Assembly (NCBI GenBank): GCA_021234535.1 | Contig: CM037843.1 | Span: 13,539,979 to 13,603,978, forward strand | Reading direction: 5' to 3' | DNA length: 64,000 nucleotides | Source: Stichopus chloronotus | Taxonomy: Eukaryota > Echinodermata > Holothuroidea > Aspidochirotida > Stichopodidae | In this document: positions 11,901-24,143 of the stretch, in pieces | Numbering within the stretch: position 1 is the first letter of the stretch | Layout of the letters: each line of letters starts with the position of its first letter | Translations under genes and position numbers: made by a program | The notes under the pieces: model-generated | Databases searched by the model: none | Told to the model about the DNA's origin: nothing | What the model saw: only the letters and a program-made list of their open reading frames with translations

Positions 11901-14900
11901 CTTTAACAAACCTGATGCAAGCTGGTGATCTCAGGCTGTGTCTGAACAACTCAGATGTTTGGTGTGATGGTTGGCCCACAGACCAGGCTGCCACAGACAC
12001 CTGTCATCAGCCATGGAGCTATTACAGAAATAGTTTAATGACTTTGCTAACACAAATCGAAGTAAAAGTTGTTATCATTGACATTATTATTAAAGATTTC
12101 TCACAACTGTAGCTATCTGGCTCCTTTTTTAATATCAGATCTTGCGACATTTTGGTTCCAGTAAATTCCATGGGACAGAGACAATGAACCTATAGTGGTT
12201 CCCCGAAATTGTGAGTGGGGAGGGGGTGGGGGGGAGGATGCAACTCAACTCTAACGAACCTTTCGCTATGCGTAACATAATAAGCTATCCTGGTGGTTGA
12301 TGCATGCAAAGTGTTATAGGGTATTGGACAGCACCATGTGGTTATGGCTAGGTAGACCTGTCACATAGTACTATGAAGAAGAAATAAAAACATTGTCAGT
12401 GCTGATGGGATGCGAGAGTCACGCGGGCATTGGGCTACTAGCTACAGCCTACAGGTGGTCATCGTTAAAGGGAAAGGAGAAAGCTTAAGTGTGTATTCTC
12501 TAACATGTTTGGTATTGTAGCCATAATTTAAAGCCGGGATGAACCGGATCTCACTTAAGACTGTACACCTCCACTTCCTGCCATTGTAAGAATGGCGGGA
12601 ACCGGAAATAGACGACAATTTTAGGACTACGGCGGATGGACTGTAAACAATGTGATAGGATGTATTAATTACTTGAAAACGATCATTATTAGCTGTTGAA
12701 TATCATCAGAAATGACAGACATCCGTCTGTGGGTTTTTTAGAAAGGTGCGTATTGTACAGTCTCTCAGCAGATTTTTGTCACGAGGCAACGATCCCCTTA
12801 GATCAAAGTTCCTATGCAGGCAGTGTTTAAGTTACGGAAAATGTTTACATAAATCGAATAGTCCTACAATGAAGTTTAATCAGGATAAATATTATTTCAG
12901 CTCGGTAAAATTAAAGGCTGTAATGCATCACCCCAGACAGTTTCAATTCTCCCAACCACCTACCTCTAGTCCCTCCCTCAGCCTGTCTTACATTCCTCCA
13001 CATGTGTAATCAAAACAATGGATCCCTGTGTACGCTGTGTAATATGAGCTGCTCTGCATCTTTCGAATTTGCTGGCAATCTAAGAGTACTGTAACTTAGA
13101 ACCAGTTGAGAATTTTCCTTTCAGGGAGGTAAAAATATAGCTTAGGGTAATGCAATACAGCCTTTAAGGTTAGACATATGTAAACCTAAGAAGAATATGA
13201 AAAAGGTGAAGTTCAAAATGCAATAATCTATCAAGTGTTACTTCACTATATAGATCATGTGAGTAACAGTTAAAACGGACTGAGCGTCTTTAAAAAAGAA
13301 ATGCATGTTTACTTAAGCTGTTTTCTCATTTTACTCAGTGACTGCACCAAGGGGGCATTTTCCCTTGTCAGAACCTTTTCCCCAATTGCCCCCCCCCCCT
13401 CTCCATTCAGCGGAGGTGACCTGACAAATAAATACATGTATATGTTTATTCCCTGTTTATAGGCCTACTCATAGTTTTGCATTTACCTTTCTGTTTTAAG
13501 AAGTCCATGAGTCTCAATTTTTCACCTAGAGATATGCAAAACCTTCTGAGCTTAGCACGTAGGGCGAAATGTTTTGCACCACCAACAGTTTATCTTGCAC
13601 TCCATTGCCCCCCCCCCCCCCCACTCCCTCCCCTCAATCTCACATCCTGTTGCCACCATCAAATTGCGCTATAAGACGGATCAAGTTTCGTTTGAGTGAA
13701 ATTGCATTATGTGCTTACGGGAATTTCAGTTTCTCTTCCGTAGGAAATATTACATATATGATCACACGTGATTATGATATGAGACCATAACCGAGTCACA
13801 TTCATTATAGTATTATCACAACATTATATATCCGTCATAGATTAAAACATGAAAATATGACAGATTGAACCAATAAAACTGGCACATTGATCGTGTAAGA
13901 CAGTGGAATATTTTCCATGAGTATATGGGGTTGAAGAACCTTTCAAACAGTTTGCCACTTAAGATTGGAAACTACGTGTAAATTAGACTGGAGAAGGGAA
14001 AGTGTGTATGGGTTAATAAAAGAAGACAGGGATGGCGGTGGGGGGAGGGGGATAATGGGGGTAATAAAACTGAAGTGAGCAAACTAGAGGTACATAGGAA
14101 CGGTTAAGAAATGTGAAGAGAAAGGTGAGAGGGTTAGTGTTAAGGGAGAGAAATGAAATACTTTACATAAATTATATAACAGAAAATTTGTAAATCTTCA
14201 ATTTTCCTTCAACGTCCTTCATTCGTCCCCTGCCACCTCCGTCCCCGAACGTCACTAAGACATACGTGGTGAATAGGTCGGCGAGTCGTCTCAATTGATT
14301 TTTCCATGGAAACGAGAATATTACGACCATTGACATCAGTGCTACCGTTATGAACGAATTGACTCTTAAAGTATGTACCAGTGATGACAGCTTTGATAAC
14401 GTATCATTATGTGGAAGACAGACAAAAATGTGCATGACTCAGCACTCTGTGTGAAGCCTCGAATACGTATTTTATGGATAATAAAAGCAGATATCAATAA
14501 AGTTGAGAAAAGTAATTAGGTCATCTTTGACGTAATGACAACGGCGAATAAAAGAGGCAAATCACAGATTTTTTACAATTAATTTCCTTCGTATTCATGA
14601 ATCTCGAAGATCTATGCTTGGAAATCCCTACATCCTTAAAAGTCGTGGGTATCCGCAAGTTATTTATAGCAATGTATAGATGTGTGAGTTAATCTGCAGT
14701 ATATAGATAGCTTGTGAGAGGAAACGGCGGTCGTTAAAGAGGAAAGCTGCAAATAAATAGATTGCAATTCACCGTGAACTGCACACGTAGTCTGCTAGTG
14801 GTCGGTCATTGGACGACATCTGTTGATCCCCTCAACCCAAGAATATCACACTTTCCTTATAAAGTAACAGATTCGCAGAACGAAGGCACGAACAGTTATT

Positions 14901-15517
14901 AACAGTTAGAAATAGTAACACTTTCTGGCATTTAAAAAAAAAAGAACAAGCCACTGTGTCGCTGATATCAGTCTCAATATACTGGACGAATGATGGATTT
15001 TTTTTTAAACTTCATGAGGGACACACAAAGGTCATTCTTTAAATTAAGTCCCATTGACAAATATCATATGTTTATGGTATTCTACTCGAAGGTAATAACT
15101 GAATTTAGAATAGAATGCTCTGGCGTCTGGTATTTTTGCAATTTAGTTTACACTAAAAAATATAATATTTTGCGTGAAGAATGACAAACTTAAATGGGTG
15201 TTATAAGGATCATTGAAAAGTTCAAAATTAACGAGATAGTAGTTAAAGTCGAAGTTGTATACTTAAGACAAAGGTTACAGCAAGTTACCCAGAATGCTTC
15301 AACAAACTCGCATTCCCAAAATAAATGACTGAAAGTTTCATTATCCTTTCGGCAAAAAGTGCAGTCCTCAAAGGCAGTCCTCTACATTAATTTTGGTAAG
15401 AAACATATTTGTGCCTAGATGGAAAAATGACAATATATACGCCAACATATTACTTAGCAGACATTTGCAAAATAATAAACTTACAGAGTAACTTCTTTCT
15501 CCGCCAAGATATATGAC

Positions 15518-15544
15518 TCACACACACCCACACACACACACACA
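15518..15544 (+). repeat. (CA)n microsatellite
   Basis: A short CA run with one CCC interruption. It stands in otherwise featureless sequence. Confidence 0.9.
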
Positions 15545-16406
15545 TATACCTTGTGTCATTCAGTGATGACCAATGTTTGCTATTATCAGTATTAATCAGT
15601 TATCTGGTTGAGAAGTTAAAATTAGACACTTTCTGACGTAGAACCTTTGTTATATAATTGAAAGGCCTTACAGATGCCTTTCTGTCAGCTTGAATTCCAC
15701 GTTTGATCAGTGAATGCGTAACCTTTATCCATGATCAGCCGTAAATTTCCAATGAACCCGAGTCAAAACAAGAATTAACATCAAGGAGTAGAATTTTTAA
15801 ACATCTTTCATTGAAACCATGAGATATATTTTTAAATATATTTTTAAAAACGTCAACCAATCCACCCAAACCCTGCTTGAATCCCGTTATTGTTTTGTCG
15901 GACTGTTAACCAGGATGTCTGTGCTTTGGCGTTATGTTTTTTGTGCGGTATCAGATTTCTGGCTAGTGTGCGAAAAACTACTGAACCAAGAACTGGAAAT
16001 TGATGGCGCTGTAGTATTTTGACACAAAATTTTGAAAGAAATTTGACACAACGCGCTTTTTTCCACTTACATTTAGTCGTTGTTGTTGTTTTTATATTTC
16101 ACAGATTTAGTCTGTGTTGTTTTCAGATGGCACAGTCTTAGATACCAGCCAGCCTTATCCATGATCTTTGCGGAAAATGTATGTTTGAGGTTATGACGAC
16201 GACTATTGTGCAGGAAAGGTGTATCATCCTATCCAGGGTCGGTACAACTCTCTTCAAGTTGTGTTTGGAGGCAAATGTTAAAAGGGAACAACCTTCTCAC
16301 AGTTGGGTGGGCTGTTAATGTCTTAGCAGGCACTCTGAAAAAAAATCAAATTACGTGAAATATAATATCAATGTACGCACCTTTTTGTGGAAAAGTATAC
16401 TATATA

Positions 16407-16412
16407 TTTATT
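16407..16412 (-). promoter_or_regulatory. Candidate polyadenylation signal for the sulfotransferase
   Basis: AATAAA on the minus strand, about 340 bases after the stop codon. No transcript data support it, so it is only positionally plausible. Confidence 0.35.
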
Positions 16413-16751
16413 TCTTTTTCGTGGGATATGCAATAACCCCCATTTCATTAACGCCGGTCCTGCTTTTTCCCCGGCCATAGAAAAATCTTTCTTAAATGAA
16501 TGTAATGATTTACCAAATTTATGCCAGGCAAAGCTAGAGGTATTCTGCAAGTTTCTACCTAGCTGGAATAGTTTCTGGCACTCCATATTAGCTATGTGGC
16601 GTTGCATCATCCTCGGTACACTTTCGCCGGTATGTATGTCTGTATGTTTTGTGGCAGCCAACCTCTCCACTATGTTCCATCGGTTGTAGCGGGTGTCTGA
16701 TGAGGGCGCACCATAAATTCCTAACACAATCGTGATTCCAGTTTGAATCTA

Positions 16752-16945
16752 TTAATCGACATCTTTCCAAAGAAATCGATCGTCTTGCAAAATATCAGCT
16801 AATTTCTCGTTATATGGTGCCACGAAATCCCTAATTATTCCTTTGGACGAGTTTCGCTGAGGACCAACGATACTGTAAGTACGATAATTGGCATTTCGGC
16901 TAGGTCGTTCACAGATTTGTAATACCACGGACGGAGAAAGACGAT
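16752..16945 (-). CDS. CHST15: CHST15-like terminal exon
   Basis: The acceptor is tatgtttcag; 194 nt to a TAA stop. It encodes RLSPSVVLQICERPSRN, then GIIRDFVAPYNEKLADIL and ends FLWKDVD. The RDFxxPxNxxLAxxL segment is the usual C-terminus of this family. The intron before it is about 2 kb and holds a GAT repeat and a retroelement remnant. Confidence 0.9.
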
Positions 16946-19900
16946 CTGAAACATAGAAAAAAAGATAACTTTATTAAATCTATACCAGGGATTAATCTAC
17001 CAGGCAAGCTGCACGATAAATCGACAAGAAAATGCAAGCACAGAAAGGGAAAAGAACAAAAGACAGAAGAAGAAAAGACCCAAGACTTCAGTTTACTTTG
17101 AAAAATGAAAACGATCTCATAGTTATGCTCATAACTTTTTTCAGTTCTCGGAAGTTCTTGGCAAAGAAAGTGCACTGAGTAAACTTTCCTTAATGTGCTC
17201 AATTATTGTCCAGATTGATAACATCTCGGCATTATTACGTAACACAATGCTGATTAAATCTGGTAGTGCTGTAGTGACCTGGAGTGACTGTGCTCCAGAT
17301 ACTCCTCTTCGATTATTCCATGCATGGGTTAAAGTAGATGCGGTGATGGTGGTAAGGATAACAATGACAGAAAGGAGAAAGGATGATAATTACGGTGATT
17401 ATGATGCTGTTAATGATAATGTTGATGATGGTGATGATGCTGATGGTGATGATGATGGTGAAGATGACAATGGTGATGAAGGTGATCGTGATGATCATGG
17501 TGAGGATAGCCTAATGATGATGATGATGATGCTGATGATGACGCTGATGGTGATGATAGTAATGGTCACGATGATGGTGATAATCTTGATGATTGTGATG
17601 ATATTGATTGCTATGATGGGGATGATGATGCTGATGTTGATGATAACTACGAGGCGACGTCGAGAGTGAAAGCGCAATGAATATTATTATGTTGTTGACA
17701 GTGATAATGAGTATACAGATAATTATGAAAACCACTCTGAAGATGAGAGCAGCAGCAGCAGCAGGTACAATGGCAACGAAGATGAAGATGACGATGGCGA
17801 TGGCGAGGTTGACAAAATATTGACCCAAGGAACTGATTACAGACACGTCAAATATCGATAACAACGGAATCGCGTTTGACGTCCGTGGCCACGATCATTA
17901 CAAGACGGTAACGCCGGTAAGACAATTATTTCATTATTTCTCTCTTCACAACACATGTATAAAGCAACACAAGTATACAAGTATGGCAACATACAAAATA
18001 CAAAGTAAGTAATTAGGTTTAAACACAATTTAGACAAAGAAAGTGAGAAAGGAAGTGCTCTAAAAGTCTCTGGTGAGATTAAAAAGTACCGCCCTCCCCC
18101 CCAAAAAAAATTTAAAAAAAAGAGAAAGAAGGAGAAAAAATAGGAAAGTCTAGTACTCCAAGCAAAACCTCTTACATCCCTCCCTTCCCCACCCACACAT
18201 ACCACATATCCCAATACAAAAGAAAAAAATAAAAATGATAATCAATAAACTATGATAAAGTTATGTTTGCGGTTTTGAACTTCGGCCGGCAGGGAATTCC
18301 TAAGATCAATGGCCCGGTTACAAGAACTAAATTTCTTACTTTTTGTAAGGAAAGGTAAAAAAATGAAAGTTATTTGAATTAAGGGTGAGTCTACCATGAA
18401 CGCCTTTGTTACCTTTAAAAATAAGATCAAAGAGCTTTGGGGAGATTTTTCTGTATGAGCTTGAAAGGTAATTGTTCCAAGACTTAATGTTGAATAAGTC
18501 ATGCACTTCGAGGAGGTGAAGATGTTACGATGAATTGACAATAATGGTAACCGTGGAGAGAACAATGACGAAGACAACAACAATAAGAATGGAATTATGG
18601 AAGCAGCAGTGGCCATCAAAGCAAAAAGATTGATGACGAAAATGACAATGAAAATGGTTAACAGAGACATAGTGGAAGGGGTACTTCTATAAAGACGTTC
18701 AAATTATGACGATGGCCTTCCTGTTGCCATGGGTGACGAGAAATACGACTCTAATGACGCAACGACAATGCCGACCATCAAGAAAAGAAAGAAAGAAAGA
18801 AAGAAAGAAAGAAAAAGACGCCATGGCGAAAAAGTTGACGATGATGAAGAAGAGAACTTTGAAGTACACAGAGTGACTCTTGTTGAAGTGACTTTAAGTT
18901 TTGTTTGTGTGACGTTACCCAGCTCAAGAAATTTGAAGATTTGCGGCAGAATCTGTTCGCAAGAGGTCTCCCAGTCTTCCGTGCGAACTGCCAATAGTTG
19001 TTCCCGGGGAAAATACTGAAGAAACTGCTCCACGTAGAAAGAGTACAGAGTCAGCCTTATCCGCTGCAGTTAATTAAAACAAAGTTACGCTGACAAGTCT
19101 TCTTTCCTGGATAACATTTCATCTCACAACTTAACTGTAATTGTTGTCTTTACGAGTGTAGTCAGTCATGATCCATCTTTGGACGAGCTAAGGTAAATGT
19201 GACTGCGTGTCTTAAATTCGGTGTCACTTCTGGCTTTTAAACAGTCACTTAAAACCAGAGACAGTTCATAATCTTGTTTTTCTTTTAAGTGAGTTTAAAG
19301 AATGACGCGCAGTTTATATATTCAAAATGAGGTGACGCTTGACCTATTTTTAGAATTTGATGAAAAAATACCGAAACGTAGGGCAACGTTTTAGTTGATA
19401 AAAGATTGATAAGCCAAGTTGGTTTGAGGTATGTGACGGTGAATGTGCTAAAACTCAATGCACTTTTTTTTACTTTTTTTTTTTTTACTTTTTTTAACTC
19501 TTTATGTAACTATAAAGCTATACACAGAATCTGTCGAAGATGTTGCATGATGTTGCCCCTATAACCTGTAACATTTGCGATTCATGTACGTGAATAGGTG
19601 GTCACGTGACAGGTGATGAACAATTTTGATAAATATTTACATTGAAATCTGTCATAGGTCTCACCGTATATGGTTGATCATCAGAATTTTCCTCCTGTTT
19701 AGTGAGGACACAATCTCTCTGGCTTGTCTGGTCGAAACATTCTCTGAGTTTTCCGATGCCTTCAAGCACCTTGTGCTCATAGTCGAGGGCGGAATACTTT
19801 CGTTTAGTGCGATAGGTCAGATATTCTGAATACATCCTGGATGTAACGCAATAAATAAAGAGGAAGAAATAGAAAGGAAAAAATTTCTTATACAAATTTA

Positions 19901-22900
19901 CAGGGATTTATTATTTTTTTGAAGATACGGGCGTGATACCGATGTCTTTTATTTTATTATTTTTTAATTCAATAAACACATTTTGTAGCTAATTGCTATA
20001 CTTTACAACTGAATGAAAGTGATAGGTATTCATAACCGAAGAAATTATTCAACCAAGACCAGTTAAGCGAGATAACTAATTAACAAACTTCACCGTATTT
20101 ACCTGTTCGCTGGTTCTCTTAGCGCTACGATGAATTTGGCATCTGGTAATATATTTGCTATTATCTGGATGGTTCCTGGAATTGCCGTATCCTTATGGTT
20201 TCGTTGTGACATATCCAAGAGAGGATTTTCCCAAAAAGTTGAAGAAGAACAATCTCCTGTTTAACAATGCAGTGATGTTAATCTTAATTGATTGTACATA
20301 TATTGAGGAATACGCTGCTAATAACTCATCAAGTCATATTAGTAACCATGTTCTAACAAATCAGTTGGGGCCACACGCTGTGGGGCGGTGTCCGTTAGCT
20401 ACTTCTAGCACTTCCTTCGAGGACAGTGGATAGCTGGAAGGGCATGGACTTGCAAGCATGTTATTCAGAAGAGTTTTCAGGAGTTGCATATACGTGATGG
20501 TGATTGGTCAATATACAGTATACGAAACACAAATCATAACTGCTTGGGAATTGTAATATTGATTGACCTCATCACATGTGACTATAAAAACTCCACAAGA
20601 AAATGAGGAAGACAGTAAAAGTATTGCACGTGATTTGATCATGGAAACTTACATGATATTAATGACCTCGAAAGAGAAGACATTCTAACTGCCATCTTCA
20701 CATTTAACCCCTTAAAGAATGAATAAAATATAGCGGTATAACAGAAAAAAAAAAGTCTGTAAAATATAGGACTTATTAGATACAGCAACCTGAAATAAAA
20801 CAAAGGCATGGAAAAACAATAAACGCTTTTGGAAAAGTACGGTATATACCTTTGTTTTCAGAACTCACATTTAAATGACAAGAAATGTGATATGAGCTCT
20901 GAGCTTCTAGCTTACAAGTTCTTTATGGGTAGTCATTACCATGCGGTACGATGACTGAATCTTTAATTAAATAGGCCCTTAACACTCACTCACCTACGAT
21001 CATTTTGGTGACTTTTCTCATACCCGGTTTCATGTTCTTCAGTTCCTGCTGCATCCTGGTTGCTCGTTGAAACATATACCCCTGTAGTGTTAAGGAATCT
21101 GAGTAATAAAAACATGGATATTAGATAGGCCATATGAAGGGATTATATTTTTGCACATTCAGACCCCCCCCCCCCTCAGCCAACCCTTCGAGAAGAAGAA
21201 GACATATCGGAAAGGTCGGGTGGGTTCGATGGTCTTCTTGTAGTTGGAAAATTACTTGGTCCAATTTTTTGGGATAATCCTTTTTCACTGAAGTCAAAAA
21301 TAATTATTTTTATTCTCTCCAGCCTGTTCTTACTGTCATGAATTCATGTAGGGGACGAAATTCTGAGACTGTATCCATGCAAAAATTAATATTCCTTTTG
21401 TTGGCCTGAATATAGCTTGAAGGAGAAGGAAAAGTCAGGACTTTTGAAAATCTTAGATGAGAGATTTATATTTGGTCAACATCATCACCAAATTTATTTA
21501 AATATGTTGTTTTCTTTCCAAGATATCGACATTTGAAAGTTCATAAAAATTAATTGACATCACTGGACAACATGTGATTGAAAAGCTTTCGCTTTTCTTT
21601 ACATTTCACTGTCAAATATTTTTTTAACAGTAATGCAAAAATTCAAATCAGAGTATTAATGATTTGATTATTGCATGATACACACCAATAAGTCAACACA
21701 AACGTGCACAAGTATGTGATGATTTATGAAAATTATAGGTCAAGAAAGCAAAGAAATACATTGAAATTCCTGCTATCCGTGGTTATGTGACATCATAATG
21801 CGACTTACTCAAGTGGGTTTCCATTCTAACTTAGGCAAAAATGGCATCACCCTTCAAAAATATTGAACATGCAACAAAATGAATTTCAAAGGAAGGAAGT
21901 TGGCTAGGAAACAACATCTCTGAATGAAGCCTGTGGAAAGATGTTTGTTTTCAGACACTTCTGCTTCATTTTCATAAATCCCTTCCTATGTTTTTTTTTT
22001 TTCTATTTAACATTAGTACGTCATAAAGCCTATCTTTGTGCTGTTAACAAATCAGCAGCTAGAGGCTACAGTGAGTAATCTTTTTAAGACCAAACTGAAT
22101 ATTGGCAAATAGAAGAATTATCTCCATCCCGCAATTTATCCATCCCGCTCAATCCCAACATTGACAAACGTCAGGCAAGCAAATTATAAGTGTATGTTGA
22201 TTGTTCAAACTCATTCTCAAGGTAATATCTAGGTTTGTATCACTATACATTAGCCTGTGAGTGACGGTAAATAGCACTTCATGTGCGAAGTTACATATTA
22301 CGGCCGCTATAAATAGTAACAGAAAGCATTACCGTAACACACTTTAACGAAGTTCGATAAGTCATTTTGAAGAATACAATTTGTCCTTTACATTTTCTTT
22401 TTTTCACTTTGTCGTATTTTATCTGTCGTTTTCATCATAATGGCTTCTCGGTTTCAATATTTGACATCATTGTAAGCATTTCGATTATTGTGACTGCTGT
22501 GATCACGTGACATATTTAGAAAACTCATAGATATACCTTTCAGTATTAATTGTCTTGTCCACCAATGAGGTTCTTTTCTGGATACCGCCACTTGTGGATG
22601 CTGGGAAATTTTGTCCCAGAGGTCCGTCGTCCCACATTTTGGCATCCCAGCGAGGAAAAAGTATGGAAGACAATAGAGCCTCCCTCCGATCACGTGACAA
22701 GGATTTTTATAATCCGGTAAGAATGAACTTTGTAAATCCTGGCCAAATAATGGAAATTATGAGAAAGAAATGACCTACACATCTCTGCCAAAGGAGCCTC
22801 TTGATCAAAGGAGCGAGGATACTGTGAATGCTGAAAAGACTGAAGATGCTGAAAAGGGGACGACTACCAACAGAAAATTCCCGCCCTTAAAATGACCTAG

Positions 22901-23274
22901 TAAGTCGCTTGTGAAGATGATTACAGGAGCGAAATTATTCACGTTAAACCCATACTTAGGCACTATAAGAAACATTATACCAAGACATTCAACATACATG
23001 TTACCACATCATCAACACATGCAGTGGACAAGTGACGCTTCCCAGAAACAATTGTAGATACAAAACCATAGCCGATCCAGTGGGTCTCTCATTTTTGTAT
23101 TATTTTCAATACTATAAGCATGATCAGTATGAAGTCACGTCTGCACTCTCACCACACTAGATCACCGAATAATGCAAAGGCGGTAGTGTATACGTAACTT
23201 TGTGGTGCTATTTGCAGAGTCACAGTATACTTTTATGATATACCGTAAGGTGGTTATGTTTATGATGTAAATGA

Positions 23275-23312
<38 letters not shown>

Positions 23313-23994
23313 GTGAAATCCACGTATGCTCCATTTGATATAAATATAAATATGTTAACAAATATGACAATTTTGAAGCACAAAAATTTTTACAAGAAAA
23401 AATTTTTGTGCTTCAAAATTGTCATATTTGTTAACATATTTATATATATATATATATCTTGGCAAGATGAGGGACCCTTTATAGTACATCAATCGGCATG
23501 ACGTACCGGTACCGTACCTTTGGGCTCCTTCCGAATAGTGCTTGAATGTTTCCATATCTGTCCCAAGACAGAGTGACTTCTCCATCAATATTTGTCAGGT
23601 TATTTATTTGAGAAACAAATTTGCTGTTTGATTCATCAGCCTCATTGGAGTTTTTCTGTTCCTCAACTTTTGAATGGCTAGAAAAGAAGGGGGGAATCCA
23701 TAATTCATCGTGGTCACTATTGTTGCCTGGTTCAATGTTGATGAAGTGAGTGGAATTTTCTTCGTAAGAATCGTACCGGTATTTTTGGTTGCTAGCCCAA
23801 GAATCACTATTCATCGTGGCCTTGTCCTCATCATCTAGCGGTGACCTGTTCAATAATACGGCCCCGTCATTCCAGTAAGGATACCTCCATTGAAATGAAA
23901 TTAATGGTTGTAGCCAGAGCAACCGACTCTCCTTTGACATGTGATACAAAATTATCACGAGGGTGGCAGTTATGAGATACCGTAATGTACGTTT
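16752..23994 (-). CDS. CHST15: CHST15-like carbohydrate sulfotransferase (7 exons, 5' start exon missing)
   Basis: Exons on the minus strand are 23994-23518, 22738-22537, 21098-20994, 20256-20103, 19836-19665, 19063-18919 and 16945-16752. All have GT donors and AG acceptors, and the phases agree at every junction. They give about 482 residues; human CHST15 has about 560. From the N-terminal side one sees a single membrane segment typical of type II Golgi enzymes, a low-complexity stem, then the PAPS 5'-phosphosulfate loop (GMPKCGTTDL), the EPHWWTR block characteristic of the CHST15 family, a 3'-phosphate binding segment (FIVALREPANRMYSEYL) and the conserved C-terminus ending WKDVD. Family knowledge: CHST15 (GalNAc4S-6ST) moves sulfate from PAPS to C6 of GalNAc-4-sulfate in chondroitin/dermatan sulfate in the Golgi. 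The exact acceptor here is inference. The start codon is not in the first exon found: the open frame upstream of the acceptor has only a TTG and then an in-frame stop. Confidence 0.9.
17336..17665 (+). repeat. GAT-rich microsatellite
   Basis: About 330 bp of imperfect GATGAT with interruptions, in the last sulfotransferase intron. It produces Asp- and Met-rich open frames on one strand and His/Ile-rich ones on the other, none of which is a credible gene. Confidence 0.9.
18242..18470 (-). pseudogene. Possible C-terminal remnant of a LINE-type ORF2
   Basis: The frame reads KFSSCNRAIDLRNSLPAEVQN near its end. This resembles the 'FxxRxIxxWNSLPxxV' block that closes many CR1/L2-like reverse-transcriptase proteins. 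The conserved Trp is Arg. It lies in the last sulfotransferase intron. A chance open frame cannot be excluded. Confidence 0.4.
18781..18816 (+). repeat. (GAAA)n microsatellite
   Basis: Eight or so GAAA units, about 100 bases past the donor of the sulfotransferase exon at 18919. Confidence 0.95.
18919..19063 (-). CDS. CHST15: CHST15-like exon: RTEDW/FKFLELG block
   Basis: The acceptor is taactgcag and the donor CTGG|gtaacg; 145 nt. It encodes IRLTLYSFYVEQFL, FPREQLLAVRTEDW and IFKFLELG, which correspond to the LYxVYLxxWLxxF, LRLEDY and FxFLxLG blocks of CHST15. A (GAAA)n microsatellite lies just beyond the donor. Confidence 0.9.
19665..19836 (-). CDS. CHST15: CHST15-like exon: MYSEYL and catalytic-domain helix
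   Basis: The acceptor is acatccag and the donor ACG|gtgaga; 172 nt. It starts MYSEYLTYR, where the Ser belongs to the 3'-phosphate binding motif, and continues with ALDYEHKVLEGIGKL and a Cys pair (ECF...RDC) seen in the same places in CHST15. Confidence 0.9.
20103..20256 (-). CDS. CHST15: CHST15-like exon: STFWEN block and 3'-phosphate binding segment
   Basis: The acceptor is ttaaacag and the donor AG|gtaaat; 154 nt. It encodes CSSSTFWENPL, equivalent to the STMWDN block of CHST15, and ends with LPDAKFIVALREPANR. The R-(D/E)-P segment is the start of the PAPS 3'-phosphate binding site. Confidence 0.9.
20994..21098 (-). CDS. CHST15: CHST15-like exon: helical linker after EPHWWTR
   Basis: The acceptor is ttactcag and the donor G|gtgagt; 105 nt. 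The encoded segment ends in KMIVG, completed to a GD/GE-type motif by the next exon, which aligns with the 'IIIGEAS' region of CHST15. Confidence 0.85.
21419..21995 (+). repeat. Interspersed ~580-bp repeat, copy B (in a sulfotransferase intron)
   Basis: This is the partner of 11323-11900, in the same orientation, inserted in the intron between the exons at 22537 and 21098. No open frame of note lies in either copy. Confidence 0.75.
22537..22738 (-). CDS. CHST15: CHST15-like exon: PAPS 5'-phosphosulfate loop
   Basis: The acceptor ggccag and the donor AAAG|gtatat bound 202 nt, phase 0 in and phase 1 out. It encodes SFLPDYKNPC, then FFLAGMPKCGTTDLWDKI with the P-loop-like PKCGTT motif that grips the 5' phosphosulfate of PAPS, then KEPHWWTR. 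These two blocks together are the best family diagnosis in the gene. Confidence 0.93.
23278..23308. repeat. (TA)n microsatellite
   Basis: About 15 TA units, 35 bases to the left of a long perfect inverted repeat. Confidence 0.95.
23344..23445. repeat. Perfect 48-bp inverted repeat with 6-nt loop
   Basis: The arms 23344-23391 and 23398-23445 are exact reverse complements around the loop ACAAGA. The stem is AT-rich and includes GTTAACAAATATGACAATTT. It lies in the first recognised sulfotransferase intron. It would fold into one long hairpin in RNA or a cruciform in DNA. Confidence 0.95.
23518..23994 (-). CDS. CHST15: CHST15-like exon 1 found: membrane anchor and stem
   Basis: The acceptor is a good polypyrimidine tract ending tctctttcag, and the donor is AAG|gtacgg. 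The exon is 477 nt, phase 0 at both ends. It starts KRTLRYLITATLVIILYHM, a basic flank plus a hydrophobic anchor, followed by an acidic, Asn/Ser-rich stem with several N-glycosylation sequons (NNSD, NLTN). There is no in-frame ATG before the anchor, so a further 5' exon with the start codon is expected above 24 kb. Confidence 0.75.
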
Positions 23995-24143
23995 CTGAAA
24001 GAGACAAGAAAGTAAGCAGGTTGCCCCGTAGTGATAAATTAATAAAATTATTCCCCTTGCCAAATATATCAGTGAACAAAGTTGTCTAAACTTCGACAGG
24101 TGTGCGAGGAGTCTAAAGAGAATAGAAAATTCCCATTAGTAAC

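Larger units (their letters stand above)
8458..16400. other. Intergenic region downstream of the sulfotransferase
   Basis: Apart from repeat copy A at 11.3 kb and the CA repeat, I see nothing assignable. A minus-strand GCTG|gtaagt donor-like site near 9109 sits in a CpG-richer patch (9.1-9.3 kb) and could belong to a first exon, but no partner exons were found. Confidence 0.5.

Noticed and set aside
16368..16727. 119-codon minus-strand frame and an overlapping 100-codon plus-strand frame
   Set aside because: They lie in the probable 3' UTR of the sulfotransferase, have no motif, and the two frames oppose each other.
17193..17669. 158-codon Asp/Met-rich open frame, and His/Ile-rich frames opposite
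   Set aside because: They are translations of the GAT microsatellite in a sulfotransferase intron; no domain and no splice logic.
23995..24063. Start of the sulfotransferase at 24063
   Set aside because: The codon there is TTG, not ATG, and a strong splice acceptor lies between it and the conserved part.
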